A stretch of DNA of 64,000 bases, taken from contig JBAYKX010000020.1 in assembly GCA_041664345.1 (NCBI GenBank), forward strand, positions 17,768-81,767, written 5' to 3'. This DNA is from GWE2-40-63 sp041664345 (GTDB lineage: Bacteria > Bacteroidota > Bacteroidia > Bacteroidales > SZUA-534). Shown piece after piece: positions 33,363-41,345 of the stretch. A program made the translations under genes and the position numbers. The notes below the pieces were generated by a model. It was not told the DNA's origin. It did not search any database and saw only the letters and a list, made by a program, of their open reading frames with translations. Position 1 is the first letter of the stretch; each line of letters begins with the position of its first letter.

Positions 33363-34771
33363 AGGGTAAACATAAAGGTGCTTCCTTTTCCTGGTTCGCT
33401 TTTAACCCAAATTTTTCCACCGTGTTTTTCAACAAATTCCTTGCAAAGCAACAATCCCAAACCTGTTCCAAGTTCGTTTGCTGTACCGTGTGTTGAATAG
33501 GTTTGCGAAACATCAAAAAGTTTGTTCACTTCTTTTTGATTCATACCAACACCATTGTCGGAAACCGAAAAGGTAATGTTTGAATGTTTTTGTACGGCAT
33601 TAATGGTAATAATTCCTCCTGGGTTAGTGAATTTTATAGCATTCGAAATCAGATTTCGCATAATGGTTTTAAACATTTCTATATCTGCGTATCCTTTTGT
33701 GTCGTCGGCGGCCAATTGTGTTATAACAATGTTCTTTTCATGTGCATTTTGTTTCATCATTTCAATTACATCATTGCAAACCGATTTAAAATTGAACTCA
33801 TGGGGTGCAAACGGAAGTTTGCCCATTTGTGATCGAATCCAGGTTAAAAGTTCTTCCAGCAAATTAAACGTGTTATTCGCTGTGGCATTTAATATGGCTA
33901 ATTGAAATTCAATTTTTTCTATATCGTATTTGCGGATATTTTGGGTTAATAAATCAAGGAACCCAATGATGGTTAAAAAGGGACTTTTTAAATCGTGGGC
34001 AAGAATGGATAGAAACCTATCTTTATCGGCATTTAAATGTAAAAGTTCACTATTCTTGTTGTTTATTATCGAAAAATAGTAATACGTTTTTTTGTAATAT
34101 AACAACAAAGCAATTATCCCCAAAATTAGGACAAGAAAGTGGTAAACCCCATAAATGAATAATTGGGTACGCACTACCTTTTGATATAGAGTTGCTGGAA
34201 ACGAAACACTAATGCCACCGCGGATACTGCCCAATTTGTAACCCTGTTTTGCATGGCAATTCATGCAGTTTTCTTCTGTCACTAATGGAGCCATATAACG
34301 GTATTGGAATGAAGAATTGTATTTAACTAATTCCAAAACTTCGTGAGAACCTTTTTCGAATGATTGCAATGCTTTGGTCTCCCAAGTATCAGCTTTATTT
34401 GCCATTCGTATAGGGTTTAGGCTAGTAATGTGAAATTGAATATCGTATTTTGCTTTATTAATTTCAGAAATTTGCCGGGTCATATATGCGGGATTAATTT
34501 TTGTAAGCTTCATACCTTCCACAGTGATTAAATCCCTTAATGAGTCTTCGAGATATATATTTGGCTGAGTAGTTTCCGTAACCGGGACATATACACCGTA
34601 GTGTTGTGCGTTCCATGCCCTGGAGGTTAATAACTGTTCAAAAAATGCCTGCGATTTATTTAGAACTAATTCCTTATTGTTCGAAACAATTATCAGGTAA
34701 ATCAAAGCATAGAAACCCGTTATTATTAAGGTCCAAATGATTATTGACCAAACTAAATATTTTTTCTCCAT
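33344..34771 (-). CDS. Membrane histidine kinase with heme-c sensor (DUF3365/Tll0287-like)
   Basis: The 475-residue kinase has TM1 (about 7-29), an extracytoplasmic domain (30-205) and TM2 (about 208-228), then HisKA (FLSILAHDLKSPFLTIIGFL) and HATPase (NLISNAIKFTNPGG, DNGVGM, GTGLGLLLCKEFVEKHGG). The sensor carries the heme-c attachment motif CMNCH just before AKQGYKLGSIRGG, typical of DUF3365 domains. It probably senses redox state or a diatomic gas in the periplasm through covalent heme. Its kinase core is very close to that of the upstream gene at 34796-37054, 24 bp away, and a decayed copy lies at 37195-37605. No dedicated regulator is adjacent. Confidence 0.92.
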   Translation of the reverse strand: MEKKYLVWSIIIWTLIITGFYALIYLIIVSNNKELVLNKSQAFFEQLLTSRAWNAQHYGVYVPVTETTQPNIYLEDSLRDLITVEGMKLTKINPAYMTRQISEINKAKYDIQFHITSLNPIRMANKADTWETKALQSFEKGSHEVLELVKYNSSFQYRYMAPLVTEENCMNCHAKQGYKLGSIRGGISVSFPATLYQKVVRTQLFIYGVYHFLVLILGIIALLLYYKKTYYYFSIINNKNSELLHLNADKDRFLSILAHDLKSPFLTIIGFLDLLTQNIRKYDIEKIEFQLAILNATANNTFNLLEELLTWIRSQMGKLPFAPHEFNFKSVCNDVIEMMKQNAHEKNIVITQLAADDTKGYADIEMFKTIMRNLISNAIKFTNPGGIITINAVQKHSNITFSVSDNGVGMNQKEVNKLFDVSQTYSTHGTANELGTGLGLLLCKEFVEKHGGKIWVKSEPGKGSTFMFTLATLKP

Positions 34772-34795
34772 AATTAGTGAAATTTAACCCTATTA

Positions 34796-37054
34796 TTAGC
34801 ACCATGGTAATGTAAATGAAAACTTGCTCCCTTTATTCACTTTGCTTTCCACCCATATTTTACCCCCATGCTTTTCTACAAATTCCTTGCAAAGTAGCAG
34901 TCCCAATCCAGTTCCAATTTCGTTTTGAGTTCCAATAGTTGAATGTTTTTGTGAAACATCAAAAAGTTTGCTTGCTTCTTTTGGTGTCATTCCAACGCCA
35001 TTGTCAGAAACTGAAATGGTAATGTTTGAAGGATTTTGTACTGCATTAATGGTAATAAGGCCACCGAGGTTGGAAAATTTTATAGCATTCGATAACAAGT
35101 TTCTCAAAATGGTTTTAAACATGTCAATATCAGCTAGTACCATTGTTGATTCTGCTGCTAATTGTTTGATTGATATATTCTTAACGGATGCATTATGTTT
35201 TAATTGTTCAACCACTTCGTTGCAAATGGTTGTAAAATTGAATTGAATTGGATTAAATGGTATTTTACCTGTTTGTGATTGCACACAGGTCAATAATTCC
35301 TCTAATAAATTAAAAAGGTTTTGAGCCGAATCGGATACAATGCCAAGTTGGTACTCTATTTTGTCAATATCATAGCTGCGGACATTTTGGTTTAATAATT
35401 CCAGAAAACCCAATATGGTTACAAAAGGGCTTTTTAAATCGTGTGCAAGAATTGACATAAACCGGTCTTTATCGGCATTCAATTCAGTTAACATTGCATT
35501 TTTTGATTTTATTTCAGCCTCGGAATGCTTTCGTTCTGTAATATCATGGTAATTTCCTAAAAATCCTTGAATATCAGGATCATTCAATAGGTTAACTACG
35601 GTAATCTCTATCCATTTGTAATTTCCATCTTTACATTGATAACGGCATTCAATTGTTCCTGTTGCGTTGGGAACATCTGCAAGAGTGTTAAGAAATTGCT
35701 GAGTTATCTGTCTGTCGTCAGGATGAACAATTTCCCAAGCGCTATAGCCAATAAGATCTTCGGGTTTCCATCCAAACAATTTTTCAAGATTTGAACTCTT
35801 GTACCTGTTAATTCTATCTTTGTCGATAATTACTATCACATCGCCAATATTTGCAACCATTTTACTCTTTGTGGATTCACTTTTTTTAAGTGCTTCTTGA
35901 GCCTGTTTATATTCAGTAATGTTGCGGCCAATACCAACGAGTCCAATTATTTGTCCATTTTGGTTGTGCAATGGAAGTTTTGAGGTGAGGAGCCACCGTT
36001 TTATCCCATTCTTATCAAATATAAATTCTTCTCGGTTAATCACTGGTTTGCCCGATTGCATTACCAATTGATCGTCGGCAAAGAATTTTTCTGCAATTTC
36101 ATTTGGGTAAATCTCAAAATCATCTTTTCCTAAAACCTCTGACTCTGATTGAGCGCCCATTGTTTGTATTTCAGAAAAATTAGCAAGTGTCTTTCTACAA
36201 GCTAGGTCTTTAGAATAAATGGAATCGGGAATATTGTCAATTAACGTGCGAAGCAATAACCGCCTATTCTCGAGAGCTTCATTAGCCTTTATTTGTTCGG
36301 TTATATCCTCAACAATACCTACACCCCCTTTCATGAGTCCATTATCTGTCAGCAAAGGTTTAAAAATAGCTTTTACGGGAGTTATTTTTCCAGTGGTTGC
36401 CGAATGGTAATTCCCTTCGTAAACGGTGCCAATACCATTTATGGAATTTTGAATGGCTGACACTATTTGTTTATCGGGTAATGTCAGCATTTTAAGTCCT
36501 ATGAGCCGTTCTTTGCTTGTTCCAATAATTTGGGCAAAATTTTCGTTACAGGCTCTTATAACACCGTTTTCGTCAAAGGATAATATGCCTATTGGTGAAT
36601 TCTCGAAGATTAACCGGTACTTTGCTTCACTTTCTTTTAGATTCGTATTCACTTCAATAAGCTGTTCTGAGGCTTGTTGAAGTTCAAGTAGGTTTTTTAT
36701 TTTTAATTTAAGGGTAATTTCAGTGAAAGGCTTTTGAATAAAGTCGTTTGCCCCCGATTCTAAGGCTTGAATAATTTTCTGTTCATCGGTTGTGGCACTT
36801 ATAAAAACTACGGGGAGTCTATTTTGGTTGAACTTTTTTCTAATAATTCTAACAATGTCCAATCCTGTAAAATCGGGAAGTTCCATATCTAACAAAACCA
36901 GATTAAAATAGGAATTGTTTAGGTACTGTAACCCCGATTTTCCTGTATTTGCCAATGTTGCATGATAATTCTCAGTAATTAAAATTGAAGAAACATATTC
37001 AGCATAAGTTTTGCTGTCTTCAATAATCAATATTTTCAGGTCCGACTTTAACAC
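34796..37054 (-). CDS. Hybrid sensor histidine kinase, REC-PASx3-HisKA-HATPase
   Basis: The 752-residue soluble kinase has a receiver (about 5-125; E12/D13, phospho-acceptor D56 in LLDMELP, K in FIQKPF). Three PAS/PAC units follow (about 138-515) that end in DITEQI, NITEYKQ and DITERK. HisKA (FMSILAHDLKSPFVTILGFL) and HATPase (NLLSNAIKFSN, DNGVGM, GTGLGLLLCKEF) complete it. The kinase core matches that of the downstream heme kinase, which points to domain duplication. A relaxed version of the module dyad lies 102 nt upstream, and a TAACTTTG minus-7 box lies at 37081-37088. Confidence 0.93.
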   Translation of the reverse strand: MLKSDLKILIIEDSKTYAEYVSSILITENYHATLANTGKSGLQYLNNSYFNLVLLDMELPDFTGLDIVRIIRKKFNQNRLPVVFISATTDEQKIIQALESGANDFIQKPFTEITLKLKIKNLLELQQASEQLIEVNTNLKESEAKYRLIFENSPIGILSFDENGVIRACNENFAQIIGTSKERLIGLKMLTLPDKQIVSAIQNSINGIGTVYEGNYHSATTGKITPVKAIFKPLLTDNGLMKGGVGIVEDITEQIKANEALENRRLLLRTLIDNIPDSIYSKDLACRKTLANFSEIQTMGAQSESEVLGKDDFEIYPNEIAEKFFADDQLVMQSGKPVINREEFIFDKNGIKRWLLTSKLPLHNQNGQIIGLVGIGRNITEYKQAQEALKKSESTKSKMVANIGDVIVIIDKDRINRYKSSNLEKLFGWKPEDLIGYSAWEIVHPDDRQITQQFLNTLADVPNATGTIECRYQCKDGNYKWIEITVVNLLNDPDIQGFLGNYHDITERKHSEAEIKSKNAMLTELNADKDRFMSILAHDLKSPFVTILGFLELLNQNVRSYDIDKIEYQLGIVSDSAQNLFNLLEELLTCVQSQTGKIPFNPIQFNFTTICNEVVEQLKHNASVKNISIKQLAAESTMVLADIDMFKTILRNLLSNAIKFSNLGGLITINAVQNPSNITISVSDNGVGMTPKEASKLFDVSQKHSTIGTQNEIGTGLGLLLCKEFVEKHGGKIWVESKVNKGSKFSFTLPWC

Positions 37055-37080
37055 TTTTATAGTATTGACAATGAATATAT

Positions 37081-37188
37081 CAAAGTTACTATTTTATTAT
37101 TCTAAAGAACAGAGAAAATTACCGATAATTATTTCAAGAAAGCACTAAATAAAATAGGTTTTTTCCTTATTTTGATAAGGGAAAAACC
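37081..37188 (-). promoter_or_regulatory. Promoter of the REC-PAS kinase with 32-nt dyad
   Basis: On the minus strand TAACTTTG (plus 37081-37088) matches the Bacteroidota minus-7 box TAnnTTTG, 26 nt before the ATG at 37054. A 32-nt dyad at 37157-37188 (arms GGTTTTTTCCTTAT and ATAAGGGAAAAACC) has the same length and nearly the same distance to the start codon as the dyads of the chemosensory modules. The adjoining CTAAATAAAATAG resembles their TCCTA-N8-TAGGA part. Confidence 0.6.
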
Positions 37189-37194
37189 TTAAAA

Positions 37195-37605
37195 AGGGAC
37201 TTTTTTAAATCGTGGATAAGAAAGGATAGAAACCTATCTTTGTCGGCATTTAAATGTAAAAATTCACTATTCTTGTTGTTAATTTGCAAAATCCGGTAAA
37301 AGTGGTCACCCCAAACCGGAACAAAGTGGTCAGGTCTGCCGGATGAAACTCATACCTCCCACGGTGAGCAAATCTCTCAATGAATCAATAAGATATAAAT
37401 TTGGTTGTGTTCTTTCCGTAACCGGGACATATACACCGTAGTGTTGTGCGTTCCATGCCCTGGTGGTTAATAGTTGTTCAAAAAAGCCTACGATTTATTT
37501 AGAACCAATTCTTTATTGTTGGAAACAATTATCATGTAAATCAAAACATAGAAAACCGTTATAATTTAATGTCCAAATGTTTATTAGTTAAACATTTTTT
37601 TTCAT
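37195..37605 (-). pseudogene. Decayed copy of the heme-c histidine kinase gene
   Basis: Bases 37342-37605 match the 5' part of the kinase at 33344-34771 (start ATG at 37603-37605; the stretch around CCGTAACCGGGACATATACA is identical) but carry several frame-breaking changes. Bases 37195-37285 match the part around its HisKA region (plus 33985-34065). The middle, including the CMNCH heme motif, is missing and replaced by a short IS-like scar at 37291-37344. Its 5' flank also matches the flank of the intact gene, so the duplication included the intergenic junction. Confidence 0.88.
37291..37344. mobile_element. Scar resembling the terminal repeats of an IS21-type element
   Basis: Two tandem 23-bp units (37293-37315 and 37316-37338) each read CCGG-N5-GTGGTCA, and a third CCGG starts at 37339. 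Repeated GTGGTCA/CCGGAA units are characteristic of the ends of IS21-family elements. No transposase is present. The scar sits exactly at the deletion junction inside the kinase pseudogene, so IS insertion followed by deletion is the simplest history. Confidence 0.5.
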
Positions 37606-37627
37606 AATTAGTGAAATTTAAACCCTA

Positions 37628-40600
37628 TTATAAGTACAATGGTAATGTAAATGAAAACTTGCTCCCTTTATTAACTTCGCTTTCCACCCATATTTTACCT
37701 CCCATCATTTCAATGTATGATTTTGCAATTGACAAACCAAGACCGGCTCCCTGCCTTAACTTCTCATCTTCAATATCGGCCTGAATAAAGCGTTCGAATA
37801 CTGCTTCCAGCCGGTCCTTGGGGATACCAATACCCGTATCTTTTACAAAAAACTGTATATGGTTTGCAGGTAGCTTACCCACAAAAGAGTATCCAAATTC
37901 GATAATCCCCGTTTCGCTGTATTTAATGGCATTTTCAATAAGATTTGTTAGTATGGCATATATCTTATCGGGGTCAGTTTTAATAGTTGCTTGGTTTGCC
38001 GGCAAGGCATTTTTATAGAATAGTTTCATCCCTTTAGCTTCAACCTCTGGTTTGTAGCAGTTATAAATAAATTCGATTTGCTCGTTTATGTTTGATTCCT
38101 TTTTCTCAACTTTCATCAATCCGGCTTCTATTTTCGATATATCAACAATATTGTTTATAATGTTGAGCATACGCCTACCGCTTTTCTCAATAATGCCTAA
38201 ATATTCAAGTTGCTGTTGGCCGGTAATATCCGGCTCCTTAAGTATTTCGGCAAAGCCTAGGATGCCATTCATGGGGGTGCGTATTTCGTGGCTCATATTG
38301 CAAAGAAAGGCAGTTTTGAGCCGGTCGCTTTCCTCGGCGTGTTCTTTGGCAACAATTAATTCTTGTTCGGCCCTCTTACGCTCGGTAATGTCGCGGGTTA
38401 CTGCCAGTAAAGCTTTCGTGTTTCCGGCAGAACTGCTATACTTTAATTGTACGCTTGTTGTTTCCATCAACAGCCGCTTCCCCCCTAGTCCCACCATGGC
38501 AAACTGGAGATGGCGGGTTTCTCCGCGTAAAACACCTTCTATCATTTCATTGAAATAGGCCTGATCTTCTTCGGCCACAAAATCAACAACCTTCTTGCCT
38601 TGCACTTGTTCTAATGTGGCTTGTATCATCTCCAAACCAGCGGGGTTCATCTCTAAAAGGCGCCCTTCGTGGTCCAGCAACTTAACACATTCAGGTTCGT
38701 TTTCAACAATGCTGCGCCAGCGTTCCTCGCTCTGGCGCAATACTTCCCCTGCCAGTTTGCGCTCGGTAATATCTCTATTGCTCACCCTTCTTCCAAGGAA
38801 CTTATTATTCAAATCAAAAATAGGCCTACAGATATGTTGGAGGTATATAATGGAATTATCTTTTTTGATAATCCTAAATTCCACATCGTCAACCGCATTT
38901 TTGTTCCCGTTAAAATCATTTTCATGGTGTGCCCTCATAAATTCTTTATCATCAGGATGCGATATTTTATCCAATAATAAAATGTCGGTCATAAATTCAT
39001 CCAAGGAATATCCTGTAACCCTTTCACATGAGGGTGACATATAAATTATTTTGTGCTCTTGGTTTTCCCAATATTCCCAGTCATAGGTAAAATCGGCAAT
39101 GGTACGGAATATTAGTTCACTAGCTTCTATCCTCTTATTTGCTTCTTTTTTTTCCTCAAGGAGATTGATTTTTTCTAATGCAATACCAACTTGTTTGCTT
39201 ACGGAATTAAGGAAATCAATTTCTTCGCATTTCCATTCTCTTTTATGATGGGTTTCATTGAGCACTAATAAATTGTAACCTTCGGCATAAAATGAGAATG
39301 GATACCACAGGGCGCTTTTAATTTCCATAATGTTGTGTAATATTTTATCGGAATTATCAAGTAAAAGGACTGGATTTATTTCATCGAAATGGCTAACCAA
39401 ATAATGCTTTGTTTTGTTCATTTCAGATATTCCGCTAATAAATATGTCGATAGGATAAACTCCTTTTGTAGGTTGAATGTCTTGATATTTAGGATTCAAC
39501 CATTCGCTGGCAGCAGTTAGTTGATTATTACGAAAATTTACATCATAAATTAAACAGCGGTCAACCCCAAGCGTTTCCCCTAAAATGTGGGTTGTTTTTT
39601 CTATTATGGTGGTACTTTCCTGTGTTGAAATTATTACCCCGGCAATGTTATTTAATGCATTTGCAAAACTCAATTGTTGTTGAATAGAAGATTCCATTTT
39701 TTTCCGGTTGGTAATATCTCTTGTTATGGTTAGTATTCCTATGGGCTTTTGCTCAAAATCCCTTATAAAAGATGCCACAAGCTCAACCCATATAATGGAA
39801 CCATCTTTACAATATTCTTCAAGTTCAATGGAAACAGTCCTTGATGGATCTTCTTTTCCGGTTTCCTCCAAAGCTATTTGTTTAGTAAACGATTGTTTTG
39901 CTTTTTGTAGCGATGGAGCGGTTAATACTTTATCCAAAGTATGTTTAATTGCTTCTTTAGTTGTATATCCGCGCAGTTTTAGTACCGAAGGGCTTACAAA
40001 GGTGCAACGAAGATTGAGATCATAAATAGATATGGTATCGGCGGTATTTTCGGTAATCAAACGATATTTCTCTTCGCTTTCTCTTAGTTCCTGCTCTTCA
40101 TGTTTGCGCTGGGTAATATCGTGTTGAATGGCAATAAAGCCTATTATCTCGTTATTCTGGTTCCGAATTGAATTTGCCGATCCCTCGATGGTTAGCAACC
40201 TGCCATCCTTAGTTTTATTTATTAGTTCTCCTTTTAAAACTTGGTTGCTAAGGATCGTGTTCCAGAAATCTTTATAATTGTCATCATTCATAACCCCACT
40301 TTTCAATATTCTTGGAGTGGTTTTACCAATTACCTCGTCGGGAGTATAACCATAAACCGCAGTGAATTCGGGATTTATATAGGTTATAGTCCCATTTATA
40401 TCGGTTATAATAATTGCTTCGCCCGATGTTTCAACGGCTCTTTTAAGCTTTATTATTTCATTATGCACTTGTTTTCGCTCGGTTATATCAAAAAAGGTTA
40501 CTACCGCTCCCACAATAATTTCAGAATCATAAATGGGTACACAGGTATAATCAACATAAAAGCCAGTCCCGTCCTTTCTTATAAAATAACTTTCGCCCTG

Positions 40601-40975
40601 ATGCTTTTTGCCATCTTTAAGGGTTTCATATATAGGACAATCCTCACACGGGGAAGCTGCTCCATTGGCACTGGAATAATGCCACAGGCTATGGCTGTTT
40701 TTACCAATCATCTCTCCAATTTCATAGCCAAGCAAATAAGCGGCCTTTGGATTAACAAAAGTATGGTTGCCGTTGCAGTCAATTCCCAATATGCCTTCAC
40801 CGGCACTCTCTAAAATCATGTTGCTTTGATTTTCAGAATGTTTCAGTAGTTTTTCTGACCTTTTGCACTCGTTAATGTCAATATTGTATGATGCCTTTAA
40901 AGCATTATATTCTTGCTTTAATTTCAGTAACTCTTTTATGAGTTCTTCCTTGGTTTTTGACATGTAATTATTCAT
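37628..40975 (-). CDS. Multi-PAS/GAF sensor histidine kinase, PASx3-GAF-PASx2-HisKA-HATPase
   Basis: This 1115-residue soluble kinase opens with a coiled segment (MSKTKEELIKELLKLKQEYN; the second Met, at codon 5, may be the true start). Three PAS units follow (about 45-425); PAS1 contains a CEDCPIYETL insert seen in some redox-type PAS domains. A GAF domain (about 435-600), two more PAS units (about 615-865), HisKA (FLCNMSHEIRTPMNGILGFA) and HATPase (NLIENAIKYSETG, DTGIGIPKDRLEAVFERF, GAGLGLSIAKSYIEMMGG) complete it. There is no receiver. Its 3' end shares sequence with that of the kinase at 34796-37054 (SEVNKGSKFSFTLP), a sign of recombination between neighbouring kinase genes. Confidence 0.93.
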   Translation of the reverse strand: MNNYMSKTKEELIKELLKLKQEYNALKASYNIDINECKRSEKLLKHSENQSNMILESAGEGILGIDCNGNHTFVNPKAAYLLGYEIGEMIGKNSHSLWHYSSANGAASPCEDCPIYETLKDGKKHQGESYFIRKDGTGFYVDYTCVPIYDSEIIVGAVVTFFDITERKQVHNEIIKLKRAVETSGEAIIITDINGTITYINPEFTAVYGYTPDEVIGKTTPRILKSGVMNDDNYKDFWNTILSNQVLKGELINKTKDGRLLTIEGSANSIRNQNNEIIGFIAIQHDITQRKHEEQELRESEEKYRLITENTADTISIYDLNLRCTFVSPSVLKLRGYTTKEAIKHTLDKVLTAPSLQKAKQSFTKQIALEETGKEDPSRTVSIELEEYCKDGSIIWVELVASFIRDFEQKPIGILTITRDITNRKKMESSIQQQLSFANALNNIAGVIISTQESTTIIEKTTHILGETLGVDRCLIYDVNFRNNQLTAASEWLNPKYQDIQPTKGVYPIDIFISGISEMNKTKHYLVSHFDEINPVLLLDNSDKILHNIMEIKSALWYPFSFYAEGYNLLVLNETHHKREWKCEEIDFLNSVSKQVGIALEKINLLEEKKEANKRIEASELIFRTIADFTYDWEYWENQEHKIIYMSPSCERVTGYSLDEFMTDILLLDKISHPDDKEFMRAHHENDFNGNKNAVDDVEFRIIKKDNSIIYLQHICRPIFDLNNKFLGRRVSNRDITERKLAGEVLRQSEERWRSIVENEPECVKLLDHEGRLLEMNPAGLEMIQATLEQVQGKKVVDFVAEEDQAYFNEMIEGVLRGETRHLQFAMVGLGGKRLLMETTSVQLKYSSSAGNTKALLAVTRDITERKRAEQELIVAKEHAEESDRLKTAFLCNMSHEIRTPMNGILGFAEILKEPDITGQQQLEYLGIIEKSGRRMLNIINNIVDISKIEAGLMKVEKKESNINEQIEFIYNCYKPEVEAKGMKLFYKNALPANQATIKTDPDKIYAILTNLIENAIKYSETGIIEFGYSFVGKLPANHIQFFVKDTGIGIPKDRLEAVFERFIQADIEDEKLRQGAGLGLSIAKSYIEMMGGKIWVESEVNKGSKFSFTLPLYL

Positions 40976-41297
40976 TTAAGATCCGAATTTGAAGTTATAT
41001 CTAACAGAAAAAACCCATGTAAAAAATTAAAATTTCAATATTATTAAATCGCATGTTTTCAACAATATAGCGTTGTAATGCAATAATATTCAAAACATGA
41101 TGCTACCCAAAGTTACACTGTTTTTAGAATAATGAAAGAATATTTTGTTACATGCAAAAAAGCAAGTACGGAAATGTATAATTTGAATAGGAATTAATTA
41201 TGAGTCCAGTGTAATGGAAAATCATTACAATTATCCCAAAAACTCAACACAAAAACTGGTTTTCGTGCTTACTAAACAGTCGGATTATAATAAAAAA
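40976..41297. other. AT-rich intergenic region, no gene seen
   Basis: The region separates the PAS/GAF kinase start from the transketolase terminator. It contains no credible ORF. It must hold the kinase promoter, but no well-spaced TTTG and TAnnTTTG pair was found. Confidence 0.5.
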
Positions 41298-41324
41298 AGC
41301 CAGCTTGGTAATTTCAAGCTGGCT
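41291..41324 (-). terminator. Rho-independent terminator of transketolase
   Basis: A perfect 10-bp stem AGCCAGCTTG/CAAGCTGGCT with a 7-nt loop at 41298-41324 is followed on the minus strand by a run of T residues, 21 bp after the transketolase stop codon. Confidence 0.93.
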
Positions 41325-41345
41325 ATTCAATAGGGTCAAATTGCG

